From Streptomyces sp. NBC_00775 (GTDB lineage: Bacteria; Actinomycetota; Actinomycetes; Streptomycetales; Streptomycetaceae): a stretch of 64,000 nt of DNA. The translations under genes were made by a program, and so were the position numbers. The stretch spans positions 2,480,001 to 2,544,000 of the forward strand of contig NZ_CP108938.1 in the NCBI RefSeq assembly GCF_036347135.1, in the 5' to 3' direction. The notes under the pieces are model-generated. The model saw only the letters and a list, made by a program, of their open reading frames with translations, made no database searches and had not been told where the DNA came from. This document shows positions 26,444 through 35,816 of this stretch, piece by piece. The stretch's first letter is position 1; the number at the start of each line of letters is the position of its first letter.

Positions 26444-28566
26444 GCACCACCGAACTCCTCAAGGGCGCGGCCGAGCTGTTCCCCGACGAGGTCGTGACCT
26501 CGGCGAACGTACGCCACCTCGACCTGCCGTTCGGCGCCGGGCGTTTCGCGCTCATCACGCTGGACAACGGCTTCGACCACACCAAGCCGACCACCTTCGG
26601 CCCGGCGTCGCTGGCGAATCTGAACTCCGCCATCGACCAGGTCGAGAAGGAGGCGGCGGCCGGCGAGATCGTCGGTGCCGGCGTCACCGGCAAGCCGTTC
26701 ATCTTCGCGGTCGGCGCCGACCTCAAGGGCGTCGAGCTGCTGAAGAAGCACGACGACGCGCTCGCCATCGGCAAGGGCGGCCACGAGGTCTTCAAGCGCC
26801 TGTCGGGCCTCGCGGTCCCGACCTTCGCGTACTACAACGGTGCGGCGATGGGCGGTGGCGTCGAGGTCGGTCTGCACTGCGCGTACCGCACGGTCTCCAA
26901 GGCGCTGCCCGCCTTCTCCCTCCCCGAGGTCTTCCTCGGTCTGGTACCCGGATGGGGCGGCTGCACGATCCTGCCGAACCTGATCGGTGCGGACAAGGCC
27001 GTCTCGGTGATCATCGAGAACTCGCTCAACCAGAACAAGCAGCTCAAGGGCCAGCAGGTCTTCGACCTCGGTATCGCCGACGCGATCTTCGAGGGCGCGG
27101 ACTTCCTGGAGCAGTCGCTGCTGTGGACGGCGTCCGTCCTCAAGGGTGACGTCACCGTCGAGCGCCCCGAGATCGACCGCGGTGAGGCCTGGGACCAGGC
27201 CGTCGCGCGCGGCCGTTTCATCGCCGACAGCAAGGTGCACGGGGCGGCTCCGGCCGCGTACCGCGCCCTGGACATCATCGAGGCGTCCAAGGACGGTGAC
27301 CTGCAGAAGGGTTACGACGCCGAGGACGTGGCGCTCGCCGACCTGATCATGGGTGGCGAACTGCGCTCCGGCATCTACGCGTTCAACCTGGTCCAGAAGC
27401 GCGGCAAGCGCCCCGCGGGCGCCCCGGACAAGTCCCTCGCGCGTCCGGTCACCAAGGTGGGCGTCGTGGGCGCGGGCCTGATGGCCTCGCAGCTCGCCCT
27501 GCTCTTCCTGCGCCGCCTCGAAGTGCCGGTCGTCCTCACGGACATCGACCAGGAGCGCGTCGACAAGGGTGTGGGCTACGTCCACGCCGAGATCGACAAG
27601 CTGCTCGGCAAGGGCCGTATCAACCAGGACAAGGCCAACCGCCTCAAGGCCCTGGTCACCGGTGTGCTGGACAAGGCCGAGGGCTTCTCCGACGCCGACT
27701 TCATCATCGAGGCCGTCTTCGAGGAGATCGGCGTCAAGCAGCAGGTGTTCGCCGAGGTCGAGGCCGTCGCCCCGGCGCACGCGATCCTCGCGACGAACAC
27801 GTCCTCGCTGTCGGTGACGGAGATGGCGTCGAAGCTGAAGAACCCCGAGCGGGTCGTCGGCTTCCACTTCTTCAACCCGGTCGCGATCCTCCCGCTGCTG
27901 GAGATCGTGCGCGGCGAGCAGACGGACGACGCCTCGCTCGCCACGGCGTTCGGTGTCGCCAAGAAGCTGAAGAAGACGGCGGTTCTGGTGAAGGACGCCC
28001 CGGCGTTCGTCGTGAACCGCATCCTCACGCGCTTCATGGGCGAGATCCAGAACGTCATCGACGAGGGCACGTCGGTCGAGGTCGCGGAGAAGGCGGTCGA
28101 GCCGCTGGGTCTGCCGATGTCGCCGCTGGTGCTCCTTGAGCTGGTCGGCCCGGCCATCGGTCTGCACGTCTCCGAGACCCTCAACCGGGCCTTCCCGGAC
28201 CGCTTCACGGTCTCCCCGAACCTCGCGGCCGTCGTCAAGGCGGGCAAGCGCGGCTTCTACGTGTACGACAGCGGGAAGCCGGAGCTGGACCCCGAGGTCG
28301 CGGCGCTGCTGAAGCAGGGCGACGTCGTCCTCACCGAGGAGCAGGTCCGTGACCGCGTCCTGGACGCGGTGGCCCAGGAGATCGGTCTGATGCTCGACGA
28401 GGGTGTCGTCGCCGAGGCCCAGGACATCGACCTCTGCCTGATCACCGGTGCCGGCTGGCCCTTCCACCTGGGCGGTATCACTCCGTACCTGGACCGTGAG
28501 GGCGTCTCCGAGCGGGTGAACGGGAAGCGGTTCCTTTCGCCGGGCGCGGCTTCCGTCCCCGCGTAA
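26440..28566 (+). CDS. fadB: multifunctional fatty-acid oxidation protein FadB (enoyl-CoA hydratase/3-hydroxyacyl-CoA dehydrogenase)
   Basis: A 708-residue fusion. The N-terminal crotonase domain (about 1-300) has an oxyanion segment AVGADLKGV, YYNGAAMGGGVEVGLHC and LPEVFLGLVPGWGG. The dehydrogenase domain has the NAD motif KVGVVGAGLMASQLALLFLRR near 345, then ATNTSSLSVTEMA and VGFHFFNPVAILPLLEIVRG. Two C-terminal 3HCDH domains follow, including KDAPAFVVNRILTRFMGEI. Start GTG 26440 overlaps the fadA stop, so the fadA-fadB pair is an operon. A long GC-rich inverted repeat lies downstream. Confidence 0.93.
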   Translation: MSTTELLKGAAELFPDEVVTSANVRHLDLPFGAGRFALITLDNGFDHTKPTTFGPASLANLNSAIDQVEKEAAAGEIVGAGVTGKPFIFAVGADLKGVELLKKHDDALAIGKGGHEVFKRLSGLAVPTFAYYNGAAMGGGVEVGLHCAYRTVSKALPAFSLPEVFLGLVPGWGGCTILPNLIGADKAVSVIIENSLNQNKQLKGQQVFDLGIADAIFEGADFLEQSLLWTASVLKGDVTVERPEIDRGEAWDQAVARGRFIADSKVHGAAPAAYRALDIIEASKDGDLQKGYDAEDVALADLIMGGELRSGIYAFNLVQKRGKRPAGAPDKSLARPVTKVGVVGAGLMASQLALLFLRRLEVPVVLTDIDQERVDKGVGYVHAEIDKLLGKGRINQDKANRLKALVTGVLDKAEGFSDADFIIEAVFEEIGVKQQVFAEVEAVAPAHAILATNTSSLSVTEMASKLKNPERVVGFHFFNPVAILPLLEIVRGEQTDDASLATAFGVAKKLKKTAVLVKDAPAFVVNRILTRFMGEIQNVIDEGTSVEVAEKAVEPLGLPMSPLVLLELVGPAIGLHVSETLNRAFPDRFTVSPNLAAVVKAGKRGFYVYDSGKPELDPEVAALLKQGDVVLTEEQVRDRVLDAVAQEIGLMLDEGVVAEAQDIDLCLITGAGWPFHLGGITPYLDREGVSERVNGKRFLSPGAASVPA

Positions 28567-28653
28567 GCGTTCCACTGGGTTCACCGGGTGCCCTGCACGC
28601 CTTCTTGGTGTGCAGGGCACCCGGCGTTGGGCTGCGCCCCCGGGTAGTTCGTC

Positions 28654-28736
28654 GGCTGCGGGCCGGTGGGGGTGCCCCTAAAAGATTGCGCAGTTCCCCG
28701 CGCCCCTTTTAGGGGCACCCCCACCGGCCCGCAGCC
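28654..28736. repeat. 31-bp perfect inverted repeat after fadB (copy e)
   Basis: Arms 28654-28684 and 28706-28736 are exact complements, with a 21-base spacer containing GCGCAGTTCCCCGCGCCCC. A second GGGGCGCGGGGAACTGCGC unit follows at 28782-28800, and a 30-base GC-rich unit (GGATGGGACGGG... ) at 28865-28894. This 340-base gap between fadB and the beta-propeller gene holds no gene. Confidence 0.75.
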
Positions 28737-28906
28737 AAAGAAACCGGGGCGGGCGGGGGATCGAGGCGAAGCCCCGCCGAAGGGGCGCGGGGAACTGCGC
28801 GAACAACCCCCACCGGCCCGCAGTCGACGAACCGGCCTACGGGGTCTGGGGCGGAGCCCCAGAAGGATGGGACGGGTAGGGGCGGCGGGGGCGAGGAAAC
28901 CCGGAG

Positions 28907-29923
28907 TTACACCGGGCGCCAGGCCTCCAGGGCGAGGCCCGGTTCGGGTTTGCGGCGGGTGAGGAGGAGGTCGCCGCTGCCCGGTGCGAGGCTCGCCGCG
29001 ACGACGCGGCCGGCGTCGTCCTCCGCGAGGGACACCTGGGCGTCGGCGGGAAGTTGCGGCCCGGACTCCGCCCACCACGCCCCCGCCGACTCCTCCTCGG
29101 TCGGGTACGCGGCGAAAGCAACCCGCCCGCTCGCCGAACGCTGAGCGAGCAACGTGCAGTCGTAGCCGTCGAGTTCGCAGCGAACGGCCGAGACGGGACC
29201 GGGCCCGGCGGCGGCCAGCAGGGGCACCGGCTTGCTGCCGGAGCGCCAGGCGCAGAGGTCACCCCGCTCGTCGGTGAAGAAGAGGGTGGTGGAGTCGGGG
29301 GACGTGGCGAGGGCGCGGAGGGTGCCCGGGCGTACCGGGGTCTCCAGGGCCTCCTGGAGGACAGGCTGCGCGCCCGGCTCCTCCTGGCGCCAGTGCAGGA
29401 TGCCGTCCGGGACGGCCGCGTACAGCTCGACGCGCCCGGACTCCCCGGTCACGGCCGCCAGGTCCCCGTGTACGTCACGCCCCTTGAGGTCGCGCCAGGG
29501 ATCCCAGCCGCCCTTCGCCTTCTGCGCGACCATGCTCACTCCGCCGCCCTTGTTGCGTACGAAGACATGGGCGCGTCCCTCGGCGTCGACCGCGACGGCG
29601 GGCGTCCCGGTACGGTCGCCCTTCTTGTCGGGGTGCCCGATCGAATTCCAGTCGAGGGCGGCCAGACGCGGACGGAAGTGCGTGGAGTGGACCAGGCCCG
29701 ACTCGCCGGTGACGGTCGGGCGCCACGAGACGAGATGGGCGTAGCCGTCGGGGCCCTGGCCCACGGCGAGTACGGGATGCAGGCGTTGGGCGCCGCCCAC
29801 GGTGCGCTGAGGATCCCAGGGGCCGCCGGGGCCGCGCTCGGCCCGGCAGCGGACGGCGGCCTCCGACAGCAGGTACACACAGAGCCTGCCGTCGCGGCCG
29901 CGTATGAGCCAGTCGCCGTTCAC
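28907..29923 (-). CDS. beta-propeller (PLL/tectonin-like) hypothetical protein
   Basis: A 338-residue protein made of repeated ~45-50-residue sheets with motifs such as VGQGPDGYAHLVSW, VDAEGRAHVFVRN, SGRVELYAAVPDGILHWRQE, PDSTTLFFTDERGDLCAWRSG and DDAGRVVAASL, a pattern of PLL/tectonin-type propellers. There is no signal peptide and the ligand is unknown. It sits 53 bases after the NlpC/P60 gene on the same strand and could be the last gene of the CapBC operon. I cannot assign a function beyond carbohydrate or protein binding. Confidence 0.65.
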   Translation of the reverse strand: MNGDWLIRGRDGRLCVYLLSEAAVRCRAERGPGGPWDPQRTVGGAQRLHPVLAVGQGPDGYAHLVSWRPTVTGESGLVHSTHFRPRLAALDWNSIGHPDKKGDRTGTPAVAVDAEGRAHVFVRNKGGGVSMVAQKAKGGWDPWRDLKGRDVHGDLAAVTGESGRVELYAAVPDGILHWRQEEPGAQPVLQEALETPVRPGTLRALATSPDSTTLFFTDERGDLCAWRSGSKPVPLLAAAGPGPVSAVRCELDGYDCTLLAQRSASGRVAFAAYPTEEESAGAWWAESGPQLPADAQVSLAEDDAGRVVAASLAPGSGDLLLTRRKPEPGLALEAWRPV

Positions 29924-29976
29924 CGGTTCACTTTAGTCGGGGGCGGGCCGGTCGCCGAGGCCCACCCCCGCCCCGC

Positions 29977-31038
29977 TCACAGACGCTTGGCGCTGCGGAA
30001 CAGCCCGGCGTAGAAGCCGTTGCCGTCGATGCGCGAGGCGCCGCCCGTGTCGCCCATGGTCGGACCGTTGACCTCCTTGCGGCTGGAGATGAAGACGCGG
30101 TGGCCGTCGGTGTCCAGCCCCAGGTACAGGGCGACGTGGTCGATGTGGTTGCCGGTGCGGTGGTCCATCTTGAAGAACAGCAGATCGCCGGGTTGCAGGA
30201 CGTCGATGTTCTTCGGACGCGTGTACCAGGGGGCGGGGCCCTGCATCTTGATGATGTCGACGCCCACCTTGGAGCGGGCCATGCCGTCGGCGGTGCGCGG
30301 CAGGCCGTCGCCCAGGGTGTTCGTGGCCATCAGCGGATAGCGGGCGCGGTAGCCCCAGATCATCCGCATGAAGCCGGAGCAGTCCAGGGCCCGGTAGCGC
30401 TCCTTGCGCGCCGGCATGGTGGTGCCGCTGCGGAAGGTGTACGAGATGCCGAGGTAGTCGTAGAAGTCGTTCTGCTCCAGACGGTCGACGCCGTCCGCCT
30501 TGAACGGACCGAACACCGCGTCGCCCGCGTACGGGATGCCTTCGTCGTCCTTCTTGACCGGAGCGCCCTGCACGTACTGGAAGGCGTACGCGAAGATGTC
30601 GTCCTCCTGGCTCCCGTAGTTCTGCTTGAACCAGTCCTTGAACCACTTCTCCTTCTCGGCGCCCTTGGTCCACGGCTCGGGCATCAGCCGCACCCAGTCC
30701 TCCGTCACCACCTTGGACTTGGTGCTGGCGGGCTCGCTGAAGGTGCGGGAGGGGCCGCGCAGGGTGGCGGTGCGGGCGTTGTCCGTGAAGGTGGCGAGGA
30801 CCTGGCCCTTGGCGCCGCGCAGCACCGTGCGCTCGGGGTTCTTCAGGCGCTCCCAGCTCTGCTTTCCGCCCTGCTGCCCGGTGTTGGACTCCAGGTTCGG
30901 CTCGTCCGTGACGGCCTGCACCGAAGGCGCCTTGGCCTGCTCGTCCTTGCGCAGTTCCACCGTGAGGTAGCCGCTGGCGCCGAGCAGCGCGAGCACGGTC
31001 ACGGCGTGGACTACGGGACGTTTCTTCTTGGGGGGCAT
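29977..31038 (-). CDS. NlpC/P60 (C40) family hydrolase, membrane-anchored
   Basis: A 353-residue protein with a basic N terminus and one membrane segment (VVHAVTVLALLGASGYLTVEL). The catalytic domain has the cysteine motif RALDCSGFMRMIWGYR (about residue 227) and the histidine motif HIDHVALYLGLD (about 299), plus LQPGDLLFFKM before the latter. Known members cut gamma-D-Glu links in peptidoglycan, and relatives (PgdS type) cut poly-gamma-glutamate. Its place 18 bases after capC makes processing of the CapBC product plausible; this is inference. Confidence 0.87.
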   Translation of the reverse strand: MPPKKKRPVVHAVTVLALLGASGYLTVELRKDEQAKAPSVQAVTDEPNLESNTGQQGGKQSWERLKNPERTVLRGAKGQVLATFTDNARTATLRGPSRTFSEPASTKSKVVTEDWVRLMPEPWTKGAEKEKWFKDWFKQNYGSQEDDIFAYAFQYVQGAPVKKDDEGIPYAGDAVFGPFKADGVDRLEQNDFYDYLGISYTFRSGTTMPARKERYRALDCSGFMRMIWGYRARYPLMATNTLGDGLPRTADGMARSKVGVDIIKMQGPAPWYTRPKNIDVLQPGDLLFFKMDHRTGNHIDHVALYLGLDTDGHRVFISSRKEVNGPTMGDTGGASRIDGNGFYAGLFRSAKRL

Positions 31039-31056
31039 GTGAGTCGACTCCGGTGG

Positions 31057-31539
31057 TCAGGCGGACGGCATGACGCCGAGGAGGATTCCGGCGGTGAGGA
31101 CGACATAGGCCATGAGCGTCACCGAGCCGGTGGCCAGCAGGGTGGGACCCTTGGGCTGGCGGACGAGCTGGTAGGCGATCAGGCCGGGCACGATGAAGCC
31201 GAGGGTCTGGTTCGCGTACATCAGCGGGAACTCCAGCGACAGGACGATCATCACCGTCGCCTGGAGCGTCACGCCGAGCAGCACGACCGCGGCGAACAGC
31301 CGCTTGCCGTACAGGATCACGAACTTCTGCATCAGCAGCGTGCCGACGTACGTCAGCACGGTCACGCCGACCACCATCGCGGCGCGCTGGAGGTCCTCGA
31401 CGAGGGTCAGCGCCAGCCAGCCCGGGGTGATCATGCCGCCGGGCGAGAGGTTGGTCGTGAGGTAGCAGACCAGGGAGAAGAGCAGCCCGATGGCGATGCC
31501 GATCGCGGCGATCTCGGGGGTGAGGACGGAGGGGATCAA
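31057..31539 (-). CDS. capC: CapC/PgsC-like polytopic membrane protein
   Basis: A 160-residue membrane protein with about five spans, beginning IPSVLTPEIAAIGIAIGLLFSLVCYLTTNLSPGG. The early-Gly 'NLSPGGMITPGWLAL' loop and the closing VRQPKGPTLLATGSVTLMAYVVLTAGILLG are the hallmarks of CapC/PgsC. The start is TTG 31539, overlapping the CapB stop as TTGA, with AGGAG about 11 bases upstream. CapC is the membrane partner of the CapB ligase in poly-gamma-glutamate synthesis and export. Confidence 0.87.
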   Translation of the reverse strand: MIPSVLTPEIAAIGIAIGLLFSLVCYLTTNLSPGGMITPGWLALTLVEDLQRAAMVVGVTVLTYVGTLLMQKFVILYGKRLFAAVVLLGVTLQATVMIVLSLEFPLMYANQTLGFIVPGLIAYQLVRQPKGPTLLATGSVTLMAYVVLTAGILLGVMPSA

Positions 31540-33290
31540 CGGTGCTGCTCTCCTGGGTTCTGCCACTGCTGCGAGTCGTCGGCGGGGGACGCGGGCGGGA
31601 TGCGGGGCTCGAACAGGCCACGGGACTGCGGGGGTTCGCGGTGCTGCGGCGGTTCGGGGTGCTGCGGGAGTTCGGGGTGCCGCGGTCGGGGTTCCCGGTG
31701 CTGTTGGGGTTCTGCCTGGAACTGCTGAGGCTCCCCCTGGAACTGCTGAGGTTCCCCCTGGTACTGCTGGGGTGCGGCCGGCGCCTGGACGACGGTCGGC
31801 CAGGGCTCTTGGGGGTGCCCGCCCTGCTGGGGCCGCGCGTACTGCTGAGGGGCGTACGGCTCGGGCGGCTGCGGCTGCGGCTGCCCCTGCGGGTACGGGC
31901 GTTCCGCGTCGCGCTGCGTCGGCACATGGATGCCGGCGTGCGGCGTGTACCGGGCCTCGTACGCCTCCGAGTACGGCTGGAACGGGTCGAGGTGCGGCGC
32001 GTACAACTGCACCGTCTCGACGTGCTGCGGCTGCTGCGTCCGCGGCTGCTGGACCGGCGCCGGTGCGGCACCGGCACCGGCGGGCCGGGTCGGCGCGTCG
32101 TCGGGGCTCTCGTCGGCCGGGAGTTCGGCCAGGTGCTCCAGGAGTACCTCGCCCTGGCCGTGGATGTTGCCGATGGCGACGAGTGAGGAGTCGGCGCCGA
32201 GGCGGCCGAGGAGCTGCTCCATGAACTCCTCGGGGTCGCGCCGGTCGCCGCCGAGGTCGACGGCGCGGTCGCGGTAGGCGGCCGGGATCGCGTCGATGGC
32301 GGACTTGGCCGGGTGGCCGATCACGAAGACCTGCTCGGGGTCGAGCTCGGGGATGATCTCGCCCATCTGGCCGTTGCGTTCGACGCGGTCGGGACGGCAG
32401 TTGATGACGACGTTCAGCGGGCGGTTGATGGCGCCGAGGTCGAGCAGCTGGTTGATGTTCATCAGCGTCGACTCGGGGTCGTTGGCCGCGAAGACGTTGG
32501 CGAAGCGCAGCTTCTTGTCGTCGTGGGTGAGGTACCGCTCGACGGAGAGGACACCGGGGTCCGGCGGGGCGTCGTACATGCCCTGGAGGGCGGTGTGCCG
32601 GTCGACGCCGAGGAGGTCGGCGACGGTCAGCGCGATGGCGACGTTCTCCTTGAAGGTGAACCAGCTGAAGCCGCGCAGCTCCTCGTCGCTGACGATCTCC
32701 GGGTCGGCGTAGATCAGCTTGCAGTCCCGGGCGTCCGCCTCCTCCTGAAGGATGTGGAAGCGGTCCTTCTCGGCGGTGACGCAGATGCCGCCCTCGGGCA
32801 TGGACCGGCACAGCGAGCGTGCCACGTCGTCGAGGGTGGGGCCCATCTCGGCGAGGTGGTCCTCACGGACGTTGCACAGCACGCCGATCGTGGAGCGGAT
32901 CAGCTTGGACTGGTTGATCTCCTGGAGGGCCGGCATGACGGCCATGCACTCGATGACGAGGGCGTCCGGGTTGTATGCAGCCGCCCGGCGCACGATGCCG
33001 ATCTGCTCGACCACGTTGGCGATGCCGAACTTGCGGTAGACCGGCTCCTCCGTGGCGTCGGGGTGGATGAACCGGGCCGCGGTGCCGGTGGTCTTGGCCA
33101 CTGTCGTGAGCCCGCCGCCGCGCAGGGCGCCCGCGCACAGGCGCGTGATGGACGACTTGCCGCGGATGCCGTTGACGAGCACGCGGGAGGGGATGTGGTC
33201 GAGGTTCACGAAGTGGCGCCGCTGTTCGACGATTCCGGCGATCAGCAGGATGGTTCCGCACACCACGAGCACGGCGTAGAGGAAAAGCAC
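31536..33290 (-). CDS. capB: CapB/PgsB-like amide ligase with long Gln/Pro-rich tail
   Basis: The N terminus is a membrane helix (LYAVLVVCGTILLIAGIV). A Mur-ligase-type P-loop follows, VNGIRGKSSITRL (GIRGKSS at residues 41-47), then the CapB-like blocks TTVAKTTGTAARFIHPD, LVIECMAVMPALQEIN and LCNVREDHLAEMGPT. This is the ATP-dependent ligase that polymerises glutamate through gamma links. The catalytic part ends near residue 390. The remaining ~194 residues are Gln/Pro/Glu-rich and contain short repeats such as EPQQFQGEPQQFQAEPQQ; no CapB family member that I know has this tail. It starts four bases after the HAMP-like gene. Confidence 0.88.
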   Translation of the reverse strand: MLFLYAVLVVCGTILLIAGIVEQRRHFVNLDHIPSRVLVNGIRGKSSITRLCAGALRGGGLTTVAKTTGTAARFIHPDATEEPVYRKFGIANVVEQIGIVRRAAAYNPDALVIECMAVMPALQEINQSKLIRSTIGVLCNVREDHLAEMGPTLDDVARSLCRSMPEGGICVTAEKDRFHILQEEADARDCKLIYADPEIVSDEELRGFSWFTFKENVAIALTVADLLGVDRHTALQGMYDAPPDPGVLSVERYLTHDDKKLRFANVFAANDPESTLMNINQLLDLGAINRPLNVVINCRPDRVERNGQMGEIIPELDPEQVFVIGHPAKSAIDAIPAAYRDRAVDLGGDRRDPEEFMEQLLGRLGADSSLVAIGNIHGQGEVLLEHLAELPADESPDDAPTRPAGAGAAPAPVQQPRTQQPQHVETVQLYAPHLDPFQPYSEAYEARYTPHAGIHVPTQRDAERPYPQGQPQPQPPEPYAPQQYARPQQGGHPQEPWPTVVQAPAAPQQYQGEPQQFQGEPQQFQAEPQQHREPRPRHPELPQHPEPPQHREPPQSRGLFEPRIPPASPADDSQQWQNPGEQHR

Positions 33291-33293
33291 GGT

Positions 33294-35522
33294 TTAGTCC
33301 TGGTTCCTTCCGACTCCGGCCGGGGTGCGTGCCCCGCCGTCACGTCCGCGCCGCTGCCCCTGGAGCTGCTGTCTGATCAGCTCCAGGCTGCGGGCGACGG
33401 CGCCGACCTCGTCGTGGTGGCGTGGGTAGAGCACGGTCTTGCGGTCGCCGCCCGCGAGCGTCTCGGCCTGGCGGGCCAGTTCACGCAATGGGCGGACGAC
33501 GACGATGTGCAGCCAGCCCAGGCAGGCCGCGGCGGCGGTCAGCCCGAGCAGTCCGGCGAGGACCGTGCGGTTCTGGAGGCTGTACTCGGGGATGGCGAGC
33601 CCCGACGCGGGCTGCCAGCTGACGACCTTCCACTGCAGGACCTTGGCCTCGCCGCCGCCGGTGAAGGGCGCCACGGCGGCGACGCGCACGGTACCGCCGC
33701 GCTGGACAGTGGCGTACGCGTCCTTCTTGCCGAGCAGCGCGGTGAGGTGGGAGGGCGCCTTCTGGAAGGCGAGGTAGCCGGAGTCGCCGCCGATGACACG
33801 GTTCTCGGCGTCGAGGACCCGTACGTCGCCCATGCCCTGGCGGCTGAGCAGCGCGTTCAGGAACTCGATGCGGAACTCGCCGACCACGGCGGCCCCGTCG
33901 CGTCCGGGTGCCTCGGCGGTGGCGGTGATGACGGGCTTCTTGCCACCCTCGCCGGTCACTTCGAGGGACTTCGAGGAGGGGCCCTTACCGGCCGTGTGGT
34001 GGGGGGTGTGGCCGGCCTGGGCGAGGATCGTGCCGTCGGCGCCGAGGACGTACAGCGACTGGTAGCGCTGGTGGTCCTCCAGGGTGCGCTCCAGGACGGT
34101 GCGCATGTCGTCGGCCGAGGTGCGGTCGCCGATCAGCGCGGCGACGGCGGAGAGGTCCGCGTGGCCTTCGTTGAGGGCGCGGCGCACCCGGTCGCTGACG
34201 GTGGCGGTGCGCGACTTCTGGTCCCGGACGATCTGGTTCGGTACGCGTACGGAGCTGTCGGCGCGGTTGAGCACCAGCATCAGCGGCGCGGACCAGACGA
34301 GCAGCAGGACCGCGCAGACGGCGAGCAGGGCGCGGGCGCCCAGGCCCTTGCGGGGCGTGGGGCCGTCCGCGTCGACAGGGGCGCCCCGCAACTGCTGGCG
34401 CAGGCGCTCCAGGGCGGCCCCGACCCGGGCGGCCTCCCCGGCCTTCGGGACGGTCACCGGGCGCGCCAGGTCGCCGCGGGTGAGGCGGCGGCTCTCCAGG
34501 AACAGCCGGATCAGCGGGCGCTGCACGGTGCCGAGCAGCAGCATGACGGCGAGTCCGCCGATGAGCAGCAGGGCGCCGGCGGCCGCGATGCCGAAGGCCG
34601 GCCGGGTCAGCTGTGAGGTGCGTTCCTTGACGTCGACCTGGGTGACGACGGTGAGGCCGAGGCCGCTGGCCACGGTGGACTCGCCGGCGACGGGTGCGGC
34701 GAGCGTGGCGTATCCCCCGACGGTGCGCAGGCTCTTGGCCGCGTCTCCGGTCAGATGGCCGCTGACGCCGGTGTAGCCGCCCGAGCCGGGCTTCTTCGCG
34801 GTGATGGGGTTCTGCTCGGCCTTCTTGGCGGCGACGCCGGCGAAGGACTTCAGCTGCTGCTGGGCGCGCTTGGCGTCGAGGTTGCCGTGGCTGCTGAGCA
34901 GCCGCCCGGTGGAGTCGACGACACCGATGGCGCGTCCGCCGGAGAGGCTCACGCCGGGGAAGGTCAGGCTGCTGGAGGCGACCAGGAGCTGCTGCGGCTG
35001 TCCCTTCCAGGAGAGCAGGGCGAGGATGACCAGGCGGGTCTGGCCGTTGTCCATGCGCACCATGCGCGGGGCAAGGCCGTCCTTGGCGGAGAGCTTGCTC
35101 CGGTCGATCGCGGAGAGCGGCACGCTCTCGCCCCGGGCGGCGAGCAGGTCGCCCGACTTGATCTCGACGACGGCGGTGCCGCGCCACTTCTGGTAGACGT
35201 CGCCGACCTTGTCCAGGACGGTGTCCGCGGAGACGGGCTGGCCCTCGTTGAAGAGGGTGGCCGTGTTGGTGAGGTCGCTGATCGACTCGTCGAGCGAGGT
35301 CCGCAGGGCGACGGCGCCGTCTTCGGCGATGTACTGCTGTGAGGTCAGGACGGCCTTCGGGACAAGGACGTTGTCCGGTTTGCCGAGGGTGAGCGCGGTG
35401 ATGCCCGCGAGCGTGAGGAGCAGAACGGACAAGACAGCTATGGGTGGACGTATCCCACCAATCAGGGACATGTCAGCCCTTCGGCGGACCTTGTGTCGCC
35501 GCTTCGGACGCGCAGCGGCCAA
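33294..35522 (-). CDS. duplicated Cache-HAMP-like transmembrane protein without kinase domain
   Basis: A 742-residue protein built from two similar modules: membrane span, ~250-residue extracellular Cache-like region, membrane span, HAMP-like helix pair. Spans lie near 24-46, 308-331, 396-418 and 662-686. The module ends match each other (ALERLRQQLRG near 378 and SLELIRQQLQG near 725), indicating internal duplication. No histidine kinase, cyclase or methyl-accepting domain follows, so it is not a conventional sensor. It leads the capB-capC-NlpC operon. It may sense a ligand or act structurally in place of CapA. ATG 35471 (MSLIGGIRPP) is an alternative start. Confidence 0.75.
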   Translation of the reverse strand: MAAARPKRRHKVRRRADMSLIGGIRPPIAVLSVLLLTLAGITALTLGKPDNVLVPKAVLTSQQYIAEDGAVALRTSLDESISDLTNTATLFNEGQPVSADTVLDKVGDVYQKWRGTAVVEIKSGDLLAARGESVPLSAIDRSKLSAKDGLAPRMVRMDNGQTRLVILALLSWKGQPQQLLVASSSLTFPGVSLSGGRAIGVVDSTGRLLSSHGNLDAKRAQQQLKSFAGVAAKKAEQNPITAKKPGSGGYTGVSGHLTGDAAKSLRTVGGYATLAAPVAGESTVASGLGLTVVTQVDVKERTSQLTRPAFGIAAAGALLLIGGLAVMLLLGTVQRPLIRLFLESRRLTRGDLARPVTVPKAGEAARVGAALERLRQQLRGAPVDADGPTPRKGLGARALLAVCAVLLLVWSAPLMLVLNRADSSVRVPNQIVRDQKSRTATVSDRVRRALNEGHADLSAVAALIGDRTSADDMRTVLERTLEDHQRYQSLYVLGADGTILAQAGHTPHHTAGKGPSSKSLEVTGEGGKKPVITATAEAPGRDGAAVVGEFRIEFLNALLSRQGMGDVRVLDAENRVIGGDSGYLAFQKAPSHLTALLGKKDAYATVQRGGTVRVAAVAPFTGGGEAKVLQWKVVSWQPASGLAIPEYSLQNRTVLAGLLGLTAAAACLGWLHIVVVRPLRELARQAETLAGGDRKTVLYPRHHDEVGAVARSLELIRQQLQGQRRGRDGGARTPAGVGRNQD

Positions 35523-35816
35523 CGGGGTGCTCCTCTCATGCAGTTACAGGTGGTGCGCGTGCCACGGGAGACACATCGCACCCCAGAGCGCACAAGAGTG
35601 CGACTCGGTCAGTTCAGACCGTTTAACTAAGAAAAGGGTTGCACACGCTCAGGAAACATTGAGGAAACTCTGATTGACATCGATCACATCTGGGCATACG
35701 GAGTCTTTGCCTCCCATGCTTCACTCCAGCCCACCGCACCCGGTCCACCGCATTCGGCCCACCGTGCGGGCCCCCGTGATCCCTGTGCCTGCCCTGTGAC
35801 TATCTTGGGTGCGGCC

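Noticed and set aside
28564..28906. possible CRISPR or tRNA in the repeat-rich gap
   Set aside because: Repeats are palindromic arms and mutual inversions without regular spacers; no cloverleaf or cas genes.
32313..34616. 767-codon open frame on the plus strand
   Set aside because: Antisense shadow of capB and the HAMP-like gene, with Gly/Val/Asp-rich composition and no domain.
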